A stretch of 64,000 nucleotides of DNA from Rhodopseudomonas sp. P2A-2r (GTDB taxonomy: Bacteria; Pseudomonadota; Alphaproteobacteria; Rhizobiales; Xanthobacteraceae). Below, piece by piece: positions 17,853 through 26,629 of the stretch (within the stretch, counting starts at the first letter, position 1; each line of letters opens with the position of its first letter). Under the pieces are notes generated by a model, which was not told the origin of the DNA, made no database searches, and was given only the letters and a program-made list of their open reading frames with translations. The stretch covers positions 4,620,001 through 4,684,000 of the forward strand of contig NZ_CP110389.1 in assembly GCF_026015985.1 (NCBI RefSeq), in the 5' to 3' direction. Position numbers and translations under genes: made by a program.

Positions 17853-18281
17853 ATGACGATTGACGAAATCAAAGAGAACTTCTCACTGCTGGACGACTGG
17901 GACGACCGCTATCGTTACGTCATCGAACTCGGCCGCACCCTCGATCCGATGCCCGACGCGGAACACTCGGCCGCCAACAAGGTCAACGGCTGCACCAGCC
18001 AGGTCTGGCTATCGCGTCAGCTCGCGCGTACCGATGCCGGCGAGCCGGTGCTGACCTATCTCGGCGACAGCGACGCCCACATCGTGCGCGGCCTGATCGC
18101 GATCCTGCTGACGCTGTATTCCAACCGCACCCCGCAGCAGATCCTGTCGTCCGATCCGCTCGCGGAGTTCGATGCGCTCGGCTTTCGCGAACACCTGACG
18201 CCGCAGCGCTCCAACGGCCTGCGTGCCATGGTCGAGCGTATTCGCTCCGATGCCCGCGAGGCGCTCGCCGCAGCGTCCTGA
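17853..18281 (+). CDS. sufE: SufE family protein, cysteine desulfurase sulfur acceptor
   Basis: 142 residues from the ATG at 17853. An alternative ATG at 17841 adds four residues. SufE accepts persulfide sulfur from SufS and hands it to the SufBCD scaffold for Fe-S assembly. The acceptor Cys lies in KVNGCTSQVW (Cys47), followed by GLIAILLTLYSNRTPQQIL, as in SufE. Length is usual for the family. No suf operon is visible; stand-alone sufE genes are common in this group. Confidence 0.9.
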   Translation: MTIDEIKENFSLLDDWDDRYRYVIELGRTLDPMPDAEHSAANKVNGCTSQVWLSRQLARTDAGEPVLTYLGDSDAHIVRGLIAILLTLYSNRTPQQILSSDPLAEFDALGFREHLTPQRSNGLRAMVERIRSDAREALAAAS

Positions 18282-18289
18282 GCGCCCGT

Positions 18290-18921
18290 TCAGCCGCTTT
18301 CGAACGCCGCATCCTCCGCCAGCCAGGTGCGGATGTCAGCCTTCTCCCGCCCCCTCGCCTCGCGCAGGAAACCGTAGTGCCGCGCCAGGCGATCCAGCGC
18401 CAGTTGCAGCACCACCTTGGCCGATCGCGCCGGCCAGCCGCGCTCGCGTTCGACATCCTCGATGCCGCGCAGGAAACAACAGACATCCATCAGTAGCCCC
18501 GCAAATTCCGGGCCGCACGCCTCCATTGCCATTTTGACGCGCTGCCGCGCGGACATCATGCGCTCGGTCATCTCGGCCGCATTATTGCCGCCCCTTTCGG
18601 ACGACCGCCGGTCGGCGCCGCCCAGTTGGCGGTGACACGCGGCGCCATGTGGCCAAGGGTGAAATCCGCGCGCAGGCGTTCACCCGCCAGGAACTGGTGC
18701 GGGCTGATCATCGCGTGGCCGTCGCGCCCCTTGCGGCGCGCCAGCCAGGCCAGCGGGCTTTCGCTGTCGTTAACGAGGACGCTGTCGAAACCGGTCTCGG
18801 TCGCGATCTGGCGCATCGCGAGGCTGAGATGCTGGGCGCGGAACCCATCGATGGGTTCGGCGGTCCCGCTTTTCGCTCGCCGCAGGGCGGCCTTGTCGCG
18901 GTTGCGATCGGAAGCGGTCAT
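18290..18921 (-). pseudogene. DUF6456 domain-containing protein, one-base frameshift
   Basis: The first frame (from 18921) gives ESPLAWLARRKGRDG, PHQFLAGERLRADFT and RVTANWAAPTGGRPKG, then runs out of frame. A shift at about 18597 restores ERGGNNAAEMTERMMSARQRV and GPEFAGLLMDVCCFLRG, ending WLAEDAAFESG. Together this is one DUF6456 protein of about 210 residues, known from alphaproteobacteria and sometimes fused to helix-turn-helix domains. As sequenced it reads as two overlapping small genes. One missing base accounts for this. It converges on sufE. Confidence 0.78.
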
Positions 18922-19104
18922 CGGCGCCCTCCTTTGAAGGCATTGCCGGTCATTTCAATGTGGGGGGTACGTTCACTGTCATCGCCGACCTCCTGTGGAA
19001 GAAATTATTCCCACGAGTCGGAAAGGATGTCTATCCTTATTATTGTTTATTTTCCTAAATCGCACGATCCGTTCGAACCAGCGCCGTGAACCTCGAGCGA
19101 ACGG

Positions 19105-19518
19105 TTACTTCCGTCGGCGCCTCTGCTGGCCAAGACCCATCTTCTTGGCAAGTTGCGACCGGGCCACCGCATAGTTCGGAGCGACCATCGGATAGTCCGC
19201 CGGCAGGCTCCATTTCTCGCGATACTGTTCCGGGGTCATGTTGTACTGGGTCCGCAAATGACGCTTCAACGACTTGAAGCGCTTGCCGTCCTCGAGACAC
19301 ACCAGATAATCGGCGGTCATCGATTTCTTCAGCGATACCGCGGGCTTTGCCGGCTCGAGCGGGATTTCCGGGCGACCGCTGGCGACCCGCAACAGTGCGG
19401 CATGGATCTGACCGATCAGTGCCGGTAGGTCGGAGGCCGGCATCGGATTGTTGCTGACATAGGCCGACACGATCGTTGCGGTGAGATCGATGAAGGTTTT
19501 GCCGGCAGGGTCGGTCAT
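19105..19518 (-). CDS. mucR: MucR/Ros family transcriptional regulator
   Basis: 137 residues from the ATG at 19518. MucR proteins are nucleoid-like regulators of exopolysaccharide, motility and cell-cycle genes that bind AT-rich DNA. The helical oligomerisation part (DLTATIVSAYVSNNP) and the zinc-finger-like module (CLEDGKRFKSLKRHLRT; YNMTPEQYREKW; DYPMVAPNYA) are both present. The ligand series reads Cys74, Asp77, His87, with Gln91 where most relatives I recall have a second His. The C-terminus is basic (GQQRRRRK). Confidence 0.9.
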   Translation of the reverse strand: MTDPAGKTFIDLTATIVSAYVSNNPMPASDLPALIGQIHAALLRVASGRPEIPLEPAKPAVSLKKSMTADYLVCLEDGKRFKSLKRHLRTQYNMTPEQYREKWSLPADYPMVAPNYAVARSQLAKKMGLGQQRRRRK

Positions 19519-19706
19519 GGCATCAACTCTTTCGCGGATCCGGGCGGTGTCGGGACGGTGCAAGCCGCACGAACGGCTTGATATACCAGCCGTCTCTTCT
19601 TGGCGAATAGGCGCGCAACGCGCTCAGCATGGCGATACCAAATGCTTCGACCGCAGCGTCTCATCCAGCGCCGGATGTCGTCACGATCAACGGTCGAACG
19701 ACCGCA

Positions 19707-20582
19707 TCAGGCGCGCTGATCAAGATGCTCCCGCAGTTCGTCGATGGACGCGAACCGCATCATACCCTCCGGCATTTGCGCCTCGATCGAGCCGTCCGAA
19801 TACAGCGAATAGGCCATGCCATCGACAACGCCGGATTTCAGCACCGTCACTTCGGCTGCAGCGTCGTGGCGCGGCGGCGCGGGACTTTCGGGCGGCGGTA
19901 CGGCCTCGGCATCCCGGAAGGTAGACGGGCTCCGGGACGTGGTACGCCGCGGAGAATCGGGCCTGGTGCGGTCGATTTGCGGCCAGGAATCCTCGAACGT
20001 CGGTCGCGAGGTGTCGGCAGCAGTCGTCTCCGGGGCGAGGGTCGTCTGATCGCGATCGGATGTCTCTGACGCCCGTTCCGAGGCCGCCCGCTCGCGTTCG
20101 CGGCGCGACGATGAAAACAGCAGGTTGCGCCGTTTGGGTTCGGCCGGTTCGGCGGGGGTCTCGACCGGGGGACTGCTGCCCCGCGACCGCTCGCGCAGCA
20201 CTTCTTGCTGCCATGGCGGCGCCGCCGCATCCCCGGTGGCAGCGCGCTCGACGGCGGATTGGTCGCGACTGAACAACGGGCCCTCCTCGGAACTCCGCTC
20301 TTCCGTATCCGCTTCCGGCCCGCCGGCGGCCCCGCGAACCGGAGCCTCCCGCTTTGACCGCAGGCCAACAGCCCGGTCGGCGGGCACAAGCCCCTGCGCC
20401 AGGGTCTTCAACTCCCGGATGACCGCCGCCAGGCTGAGCATGATCAAGCCGGTGCAAACACCAACGGTACCGGTCAGAATCAGCGTATTGCCAAAGCCAA
20501 ACTCCTTGACCGGAATTCCGAAGCCGATCGCCAGCAGTCCGGCCAGAATGACACCCATCCCGGCAAAAAAGAGCACAATCAT
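19707..20582 (-). CDS. membrane protein with long Ser/Pro/Glu-rich region, function unknown
   Basis: 291 residues. Two membrane helices occupy residues 1-23 (IVLFFAGMGVILAGLLAIGF) and 34-56 (LILTGTVGVCTGLIMLSLAA). A disordered, highly charged stretch of about 160 residues follows (RRERERAASERASE; RTRPDSPRRTT). A short ordered C-terminus (GVVDGMAYSLYSDGSIEAQM; ASIDELREHL) closes the protein. Only the ends look conserved. I recall similar hypothetical proteins in Bradyrhizobium but no role. Divergent upstream DNA is A/T-rich. Confidence 0.72.
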   Translation of the reverse strand: MIVLFFAGMGVILAGLLAIGFGIPVKEFGFGNTLILTGTVGVCTGLIMLSLAAVIRELKTLAQGLVPADRAVGLRSKREAPVRGAAGGPEADTEERSSEEGPLFSRDQSAVERAATGDAAAPPWQQEVLRERSRGSSPPVETPAEPAEPKRRNLLFSSSRRERERAASERASETSDRDQTTLAPETTAADTSRPTFEDSWPQIDRTRPDSPRRTTSRSPSTFRDAEAVPPPESPAPPRHDAAAEVTVLKSGVVDGMAYSLYSDGSIEAQMPEGMMRFASIDELREHLDQRA

Positions 20583-20951
20583 CGTCCGAATCCCCCGGCG
20601 GCAGGCTGAACGAGTCTGTCGCCGACGCCACTATACCGTCATATATGGCTTGCTGCAGCAAACGGCAATTTGCGTTCACAACTTGTACGGGTGCCATTTG
20701 TTAATTATTGCGGCCATTCAGCAATCGTTCAAATATCATGCGTTATTCCTGACCGTGGTGCGGATTGATGTCGCCAACCGCACGCCACGCGAGCAACGAT
20801 TTGACCTTGTCCGTTTTGGTGCAACGCACTAAGAATTTTTAGCCACAATTCTCAATTACTTAAAAGAGAAGTGCGCTATATGGATGCCGGGGAAACGAGG
20901 CTCAAAGAGCGCTGAAGCTGAGCCACTGGGGACGCCGGGTTACCAATAGCC
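20583..20951. other. 369-bp intergenic region, A/T-rich
   Basis: Upstream region shared by two divergent membrane-protein genes. It is noticeably lower in G+C at 20630-20880 (for example TTGTTAATTATTG, AATTCTCAATTACTTAAAAG), the kind of sequence MucR-type regulators bind. No reading frame or RNA gene is evident. Confidence 0.35.
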
Positions 20952-22601
20952 ATGTCATCCATTACGACTTCGGCCATCGACACGCCGCTGCGGCGCTCGA
21001 TGGAACGGACTTGCGACGACCTTGCCATGCTGACGCTGGCCGTTGTCGGCATCATCGCGGGCTTTACCTTCCGCGACTATGGCCTCGGGTGGGACGATTA
21101 TACCCACGCTGAATATGCCGACCTGCTGTTGAAGATGTACGGATCCGGTTTCCGGGATACCGGCGCGCTCTCGTTCGCCAACCTCTACATGTACGGCGGC
21201 GGTTTCGACATGGCCGCGGCGCTGCTGCACAAGATCATTCCGCTGGAGCTGTTCGAGACCAGGCGCCTGCTCGGCGCCATCGTCGGCGTCATCGGCCTCG
21301 CCGTCACCTGGCGCCTCGGCCGCCGCGTCGGCGGTGCGGCGGGCGGGCTGGCGACGCTTTTGCTGCTCGCGTTGTGCCCGACGTTTTACGGCCACATGTT
21401 CATGAACCCCAAGGATGCGCCCTTCGCCGTGGCGATGGTCATCCTGATGCTCGGGCTTGTCCGGCTGGCGGAAGAGTATCCGAAGCCGTCGCCGCGCACG
21501 ATCCTGATCGTCGGTCTCGGCGCCGGCGCCTCGATCGGCTGTCGCATCCTCGGCGGGCTGGCGCTGGTCTACGCGCTGATCGGCTTCATTCCGCTGCTGC
21601 TGGAAGAACTGCGCAGCCACGGCCTGCGAAACGCCGCGCGCCGCTTCCTTCACATGCTTTACGTGCTGTTGCCCGGCCTCGCCTTCGGCTACCTGGTGAT
21701 GGGCCTGATCTGGCCGTGGTCGATCCTCGAGCCGGCCAATCCGTTTCATGCCCTGAGCTACTTCTCCGCCTTTTTCGAAAAGCCGTGGAAGGAAATGTTC
21801 GACGGCGCGATGATCTCGGTGCCGGACATGCCGTGGTCGTATCTGCCGACCCTGTTTGCGCTTCAGCTTCCCGAAGTGCTGCTGTTCCTGACGCTCGGCG
21901 GCGTGGTGATGACAATCCTGTCGCTGTCGCGCGACAGCGTGCCGGCGCGGCGCAAGACCATTCTGTTGATGCTGACCATGGCCGCGATGCTGCCGTTGTT
22001 GATCGCGATGGTGAAACGCCCTGCCCTGTACAATGGCATTCGGCATTTCATCTTCGTGATCCCGCCGATGACCGTGCTGGCCGGCGCCGCCTTCGCCTGG
22101 GGCATGGACTGGCTGCGCATCAACCACCGCGGCGCACAGGCCGCCGCCGTCGCCGTGTTCGCGTTCGGTCTGGCGTTGCCGGCGGCCGAGATGATCCGCC
22201 TGCATCCCTACCAATACACCCACTTCAACTACATCGCCGGCACCGTGCGCCAGGCCGACTCGCTGTTCATGCTGGACTACTGGGGCCTGGCTCTGAAGCA
22301 GGCGTCCGACGCGCTGAAGGAAGAGATCATCGAGCGGCAGGAACACCCGCCCGCCGGCCGCAAGTGGAAAGTCGCGGTGTGCGGCCCGCAGCGCCCGGCG
22401 CAGGTCGCACTCGGTCCCGACTTCACCATCGGCTGGGACAGCCACGCCGCCGACTTCGCCATGACGCTCGGCGAATTCTACTGCAAGGGCCTGACCGCGC
22501 CGGTGATCGCCGAGATCAAGCGCGACGACGTGGTGTTCGCCCGCGTCTACGACATCCGCGGCAGCAGCATTTCCAGCCTGCTGGCGATCCCGGCGCCGTA
22601 G
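20952..22601 (+). CDS. glycosyltransferase family 39-type integral membrane protein
   Basis: 549 residues with about ten hydrophobic segments and the GT-C layout. A short cytoplasmic N-terminus and first helix (LAMLTLAVVGIIAGFTF) lead into a first periplasmic loop with acidic residues (RDYGLGWDDYTHAEY), where GT-C enzymes keep their catalytic Asp. Further helices and a C-terminal soluble domain (WKVAVCGPQRPAQVALG) follow. It probably transfers a sugar from a polyprenyl carrier to an envelope acceptor. Donor and acceptor cannot be told. The large soluble tail is unusual for simple ArnT-like enzymes. Confidence 0.8.
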   Translation: MSSITTSAIDTPLRRSMERTCDDLAMLTLAVVGIIAGFTFRDYGLGWDDYTHAEYADLLLKMYGSGFRDTGALSFANLYMYGGGFDMAAALLHKIIPLELFETRRLLGAIVGVIGLAVTWRLGRRVGGAAGGLATLLLLALCPTFYGHMFMNPKDAPFAVAMVILMLGLVRLAEEYPKPSPRTILIVGLGAGASIGCRILGGLALVYALIGFIPLLLEELRSHGLRNAARRFLHMLYVLLPGLAFGYLVMGLIWPWSILEPANPFHALSYFSAFFEKPWKEMFDGAMISVPDMPWSYLPTLFALQLPEVLLFLTLGGVVMTILSLSRDSVPARRKTILLMLTMAAMLPLLIAMVKRPALYNGIRHFIFVIPPMTVLAGAAFAWGMDWLRINHRGAQAAAVAVFAFGLALPAAEMIRLHPYQYTHFNYIAGTVRQADSLFMLDYWGLALKQASDALKEEIIERQEHPPAGRKWKVAVCGPQRPAQVALGPDFTIGWDSHAADFAMTLGEFYCKGLTAPVIAEIKRDDVVFARVYDIRGSSISSLLAIPAP

Positions 22602-22684
22602 GCGACCCTGCGATCGTCTGCACGGTGCGTCAGGCGTCGCGCGTCTTCAGCGCTCCGCCCAAGTTGCCGGGCGGCCACAACGGA

Positions 22685-23623
22685 TCAAGTGCGAACGACA
22701 TCGGCTACGCCGGTCCGCGCTTCGGTCATGCGGCCGCTCGACATCGTACCTAGCGCGATGCCGCAGAGAATCATCGCCATCGCCAACAGCAGCGAAAGGC
22801 TGACGGATTCACCGAGCAGCAGCGCCGACGCCGCGACGCCCATGACCGGCGTGGCGAGCAGGCCCAGCGACGTGACGGTGGCCGGCAGGCTGCGGTTGAT
22901 CAAGACCATGGCCCAGTGCGCGAGCGCGGTGCCGACGATTCCGGCAAACAGGAACAGGCCGGCAAGCTCACGGGTCCAGACGATGCCGCTCGGCGGGCCA
23001 TCCTGCAGCCACGCGATCGCCCCCAGCAGCAAAGTGGCAAGCAATGCCTGCCAGAAGACCAGCTGGAACGGCGTCGATACCCAGCGATGGCTGCGCACAT
23101 AGACGATGTTGGCGGCCCAGCACAATGCCGCGAGCAGCAACAACCCGTTGCCGAGCAGCGCGCGGCGGTCGTGCCAGTCGAACGCCAGCGGATTGAACAT
23201 CCAGGCGATGCCCGCCATGCCCAGCGCTATCCCCACCAGCCGTTGCGGCGTCGTCGGTTCGCGCAAAAGCAGCCATGCTGCGGGCGCGACCCACAGCGGC
23301 GTGGTGTAGCCCAGCACGATGGAGCGGCCGACCGCCACCGATTGCAGGCCGAAGCCGACCAGCACCGAGAAGGCGCCCATATGCAGGACCGCGACAGCGA
23401 CGATCACCGGGACGCCGCCGCGGCGCGGGACGATCAGTTGGCCGCGCAGCAGCAGCACGACAAACAATGTCACCGTAGCGATCCCGGAGCGGATCGCGAC
23501 CGACCACAGCGGCGATACGCTCTGCACGAGGGCTTTCGTCACGACCCAGTTCAGCCCCCACGCCACGACAACGAACGCGAACAGCAGCAGCGCCGCTCGG
23601 CGCGAGAGAAAATGTGAGGTCAT
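22685..23623 (-). CDS. EamA family (DMT superfamily) transporter
   Basis: 312 residues from the ATG at 23623, with ten hydrophobic helices in two EamA repeats (LLFAFVVVAWGLNWVVTKA; GNGLLLLAALCWAANIVYVRS). These are 10-TM metabolite exporters of the inner membrane. It is divergent, 106 bp apart, from a MocR-type regulator, which usually controls such a transporter. An ACTGGC...GCCAGT inverted repeat lies between them. The substrate is probably an amino acid or vitamin-like compound, by inference. Confidence 0.87.
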   Translation of the reverse strand: MTSHFLSRRAALLLFAFVVVAWGLNWVVTKALVQSVSPLWSVAIRSGIATVTLFVVLLLRGQLIVPRRGGVPVIVAVAVLHMGAFSVLVGFGLQSVAVGRSIVLGYTTPLWVAPAAWLLLREPTTPQRLVGIALGMAGIAWMFNPLAFDWHDRRALLGNGLLLLAALCWAANIVYVRSHRWVSTPFQLVFWQALLATLLLGAIAWLQDGPPSGIVWTRELAGLFLFAGIVGTALAHWAMVLINRSLPATVTSLGLLATPVMGVAASALLLGESVSLSLLLAMAMILCGIALGTMSSGRMTEARTGVADVVRT

Positions 23624-23679
23624 CGTTCGATCGCTTTCTGGTGCCCGCGGCACTCGACATGCGATCCACCCTAGGATCT

Positions 23680-23726
23680 ACTGGCCTTCACGAAAGATCC
23701 ATTTTGCGAAATATGACTGAGCCAGT
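23680..23726. promoter_or_regulatory. candidate operator between eamA and the MocR-type regulator gene
   Basis: ACTGGC at 23680-23685 is mirrored by GCCAGT at 23721-23726, with a GGATC...GATCC pair overlapping inside. It is placed in the 106-bp gap between the divergent genes, next to the regulator start. MocR dimers bind separated half-sites, which the 35-base spacing would suit. Motif-level evidence only. Confidence 0.35.
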
Positions 23727-23729
23727 TGG

Positions 23730-25204
23730 ATGAACGAAGTTCTCGCAGGGCTGGTCGATGTCGAACGCACGGACGGCGGCGTGACGCTGACCCGGCAGCT
23801 CTACGACCAGTTGCGCGCGACGATGCTGAGCGGCGCGTGGCCACCGGACCATCGCCTGCCGTCGAGCCGCGACCTGGCACGCCAGCTCGGCGTCTCCCGC
23901 AACACCGTGTCGGGGGTCATCGACCAACTGGCCATGGAAGGCTATCTCGACGTCGCGCAGGGCCGCCGTCCCACCGTCGCCGCGAGCGCCGCTACCAAGC
24001 TCGTTGGCGGCAACGCCGTGGCGCGCCATGCCCGGAAGCCGCGGTATACCTCCCGATGGGCCGAGCGGCTGCGAAAGGCCGACTGGCCGTTCCAGGAAGG
24101 CCCGGCGCGACCGCTGGCGCCGGCCCACGCCGATGCAAGGACGTTTCCCCACGATGTCTGGGCGCGCTGCCTGCGCCGCGCCGCGCGGCATGCCCCGCGG
24201 GCGCCGCGGCGCTCAACCGTATGTCGCTGCGCGCCGCCCTGCTCCGCCATCTGGTCGAGCATCGCGGGGTGCACGCCGAGGCGCGACAGATCATCATCCT
24301 GCCATCCGCCCAGTCTGCGATCGAACTGACGGCACGGATGCTGCTCAATGCCGGTGACATCGCCTGGGTGGAGAGCCCCGGCTATGGCGGCGCGCGCGCT
24401 GCAATGGAAGCTGCCGGCGCCGAGGTGCGCGGCGTGCCGCTGGATCGCAACGGCCTCGCATGGAATGGCCGCCGCGACCGGCCGCGGCTGATTTTCGTCA
24501 CGCCTTCGCATCAGCATCCCACCGGTCGGCTGATGCCGATCAACCGTCGGCGCGAACTGCTACGCTTCGCCGATGAGGCCGGCGCTACTGTGATCGAGGA
24601 CGACTACGACAGCGAGATCCACTATGACGGCCGGCCGGTCGCGGCGCTTCAGGGCCTCGACGCCACCGGCCGCGTGTTCTACGTCGGCACCTTCTCGAAA
24701 TCGACCTTTGCGGATATCCGCTGCGGCTATGTGATCGTGCCGCCCGATCTGGCCGAGTTGTTCGAGACAGCGCAGCGCCACAGCGGCCAGATCATGCCGG
24801 CGCCGGTGCAGGATGCCTTGGCCGAGTTCATCGACGACGGTCACTTCGCCGCGCACATTCGCAAGATGACGCGCATCTACCGCGCCCGGCGCGACCGGCT
24901 GGTGCAGGCGCTCTCGGCCGCCGCCGGCGCGCATCTCACCCTTGAGCCGCCGGCCGAGGGCGTCCAGTTGCTGGCGCATCTCGATGCCCGGCTCGACGAT
25001 CGCACGGTCGCCGCGCGCCTGGCCGCAGCCGGCGTCACCGCCCGGCCGCTGTCGCCGCACTTCACGGGTGCGATCGGCGGCCAGGGTCTGTTCCTCGGCT
25101 TTGCCGCCTGGAACGAGCCGGAGATCGACGCTGCCGCCGCGACCATCGGCCGGGTGCTCGGGGACATGAGCGGACCCGCGGGGAAACGCCGACGAAAAGC
25201 ATGA
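23730..25204 (+). pseudogene. MocR/PdxR-type GntR-aminotransferase regulator, one-base frameshift
   Basis: The N-terminal winged helix (LTRQLYDQLRATMLSG; LPSSRDLARQLGVSRNTVS) is in the frame from 23730. One base missing from a G run near 24197 shifts to the second frame, which carries the fold-type-I aminotransferase part: MSLRAALLRHLVEHRG, PSAQSAIEL, TPSHQHPTG, DDYDSEI and the PLP-lysine region GTFSKSTF. The restored protein is about 490 residues, usual for MocR/PdxR. It probably uses PLP or a PLP adduct as effector and controls the divergent eamA gene. Apart from the shift the gene looks intact. Confidence 0.83.
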
Positions 25205-25293
25205 CTGGCCCGCGAAGCGGCTGGCTTGCTGCCCCGCAGGAGCCGGACTAGGCTTTGGTCAACGGTCACAAGCAATCATCGGGAGAAATCGGC

Positions 25294-26073
25294 ATGTCAC
25301 CAGCAGAAGCGCGCCTCAAGGAAGTGCCATCCGACATGACCGAGGCCGAATGGACCCAGCGCGTCAATCTGGCCGCGGCGTATCGGCTGGTGGCCTATTA
25401 CGGCTGGGACGACTTGGTCGACACCCACATCTCGGCTCGCGTCCCCGGCCCGGAGCATCACTTCCTGATCAATCCCTACGGCCTGATGTTCGACGAAATC
25501 ACCGCCTCCAGCCTGGTCAAGATCGACCTGCACGGCAACCAGCTGACCGAGAGCGACTACAGCATCAACCCGGCCGGCTTCACCATCCACTCGGCCATCC
25601 ATGAGGTCCGCGAGGACGCCGGCTGTGTCATGCATCTGCACACGCCGGATGGCACCGCGGTCGCGAGTTGCCTGGAAGGCCTGCAGCCGCTGAACCAGAC
25701 CGCTCAGCTGGTCACCCACGATCTCGCTTATCACGACTATGAAGGCATCGCGCTCGACCATGACGAACGCCCGCGCCTGCAGAAGGATCTGGGCGAGCAC
25801 AACTTCATGCTGTTGCGCAACCACGGCACCCTGACCGTCGGCCGCTCGGTGGCCTCTGCATTCGAGCGCATGTTCCATCTGGAACGCGCCTGCACCATGC
25901 AGGTGCGCACCCGGATGCTGGGTCCGGTCGCCTATCCGGTCGACCAGGCGGTCATCGACAAGAACACCCAGGTGGTGTCGAATCCCGACCGCGCCGAATT
26001 GCGGTCCACCCGGCTGGTCTGGCCGCCGCTGTTGCGCAAGCTCGACCGCCTCGATCCCTCTTACAAGAACTGA
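25294..26073 (+). CDS. class II aldolase/adducin family protein
   Basis: 259 residues from the ATG at 25294, preceded by GGGAGA. The N-terminal part (RLVAYYGWDDLVDTHISARV) and metal-binding histidines (MHLHTPDGTA; RNHGTLTVG) fit the zinc aldolase fold of fuculose-phosphate aldolase relatives. This subgroup is common in proteobacteria with unassigned substrate, and many are probably not aldolases. It ends just before a strong intrinsic terminator, so it is likely monocistronic. Confidence 0.86.
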   Translation: MSPAEARLKEVPSDMTEAEWTQRVNLAAAYRLVAYYGWDDLVDTHISARVPGPEHHFLINPYGLMFDEITASSLVKIDLHGNQLTESDYSINPAGFTIHSAIHEVREDAGCVMHLHTPDGTAVASCLEGLQPLNQTAQLVTHDLAYHDYEGIALDHDERPRLQKDLGEHNFMLLRNHGTLTVGRSVASAFERMFHLERACTMQVRTRMLGPVAYPVDQAVIDKNTQVVSNPDRAELRSTRLVWPPLLRKLDRLDPSYKN

Positions 26074-26114
26074 TTTTTCAGCTATAGTGGTCCCACAAAC
26101 CTCTGCACTGAATC

Positions 26115-26150
26115 AAAACGCCGTCCAATTCCGGACGGCGTTTTTATTTT
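26115..26150 (+). terminator. intrinsic terminator after class II aldolase gene
   Basis: Stem AACGCCGTCC / GGACGGCGTT with a short AATTCC loop, followed by TTTTTATTTTT. It lies about 40 bases after the stop codon. Confidence 0.88.
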
Positions 26151-26176
26151 TGGAACGAGCTCCCGCGGACGAGATT

Positions 26177-26392
26177 TTACGGGCGCATGAACATGAAGTT
26201 GGTTTCCGGGTCGCAATTGTCGGCGACAAAACGAAGCTCCGACTGCACGTCGGGCACCGGCCGGGTCTCAAGGTACTTGCCGACGACCAGACTCAGCAGC
26301 GCGCGGCAGGTGCTGTCGGAATCCACGCCCTCCGCATGTGCCTGGCTCATCGCCGCGAAAAAATGCAGTTTTGCGATTTCGGTTGCTGTCAT
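26177..26392 (-). CDS. small conserved hypothetical protein
   Basis: 71 residues from the ATG at 26392, beginning MTATEIAKLHFFAAMSQ and ending NCDPETNFMFMRP. A longer frame runs upstream to 26599, but only through the palindromic repeat there, so the internal start is preferred. It is a helical, soluble small protein. I recall near-identical small proteins in Bradyrhizobium, function unknown. It converges on the terminator of the aldolase gene. Confidence 0.68.
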   Translation of the reverse strand: MTATEIAKLHFFAAMSQAHAEGVDSDSTCRALLSLVVGKYLETRPVPDVQSELRFVADNCDPETNFMFMRP

Positions 26393-26496
26393 CCGGGCTT
26401 CCTCTGCTGCATTTCTGTCACGAAGGCGCGGAGATGTCTTGATCTGAGTCAAGATGATCCGCCGAGCGCCTGGAGGCGCAAACTTCTCAACTGTCG

Positions 26497-26586
26497 TCAC
26501 CCGGCCTGCGCGCAATTGCGCGCCAGGACCGGGTGACCCAGTAGACGCCGGCCTGAGTATACTGGATCGCCCGGTCAAGCCGGGCG
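26497..26586. repeat. double-hairpin intergenic palindromic repeat
   Basis: Two hairpins in tandem: TCACCCGG...CCGGGTGA at 26497-26536, with an inner GCGCGCAATTGCGCGC, and CGCCCGG...CCGGGCG at about 26568-26586. It lies between convergent or tandem genes. The form is typical of REP-like dispersed elements of Bradyrhizobium and relatives. It may also act as a terminator for the dipeptidase gene. Confidence 0.6.
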
Positions 26587-26629
26587 ACAACAGCAACAAT
26601 TACTGCTCGCTCTTTCTTGAAGAACGCCG

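Noticed and set aside
21374..22753. Plus-strand frame of 459 codons inside the GT39 gene
   Set aside because: Arg/Pro/Ala-rich out-of-frame reading of the intact membrane glycosyltransferase. No start signal or domain.
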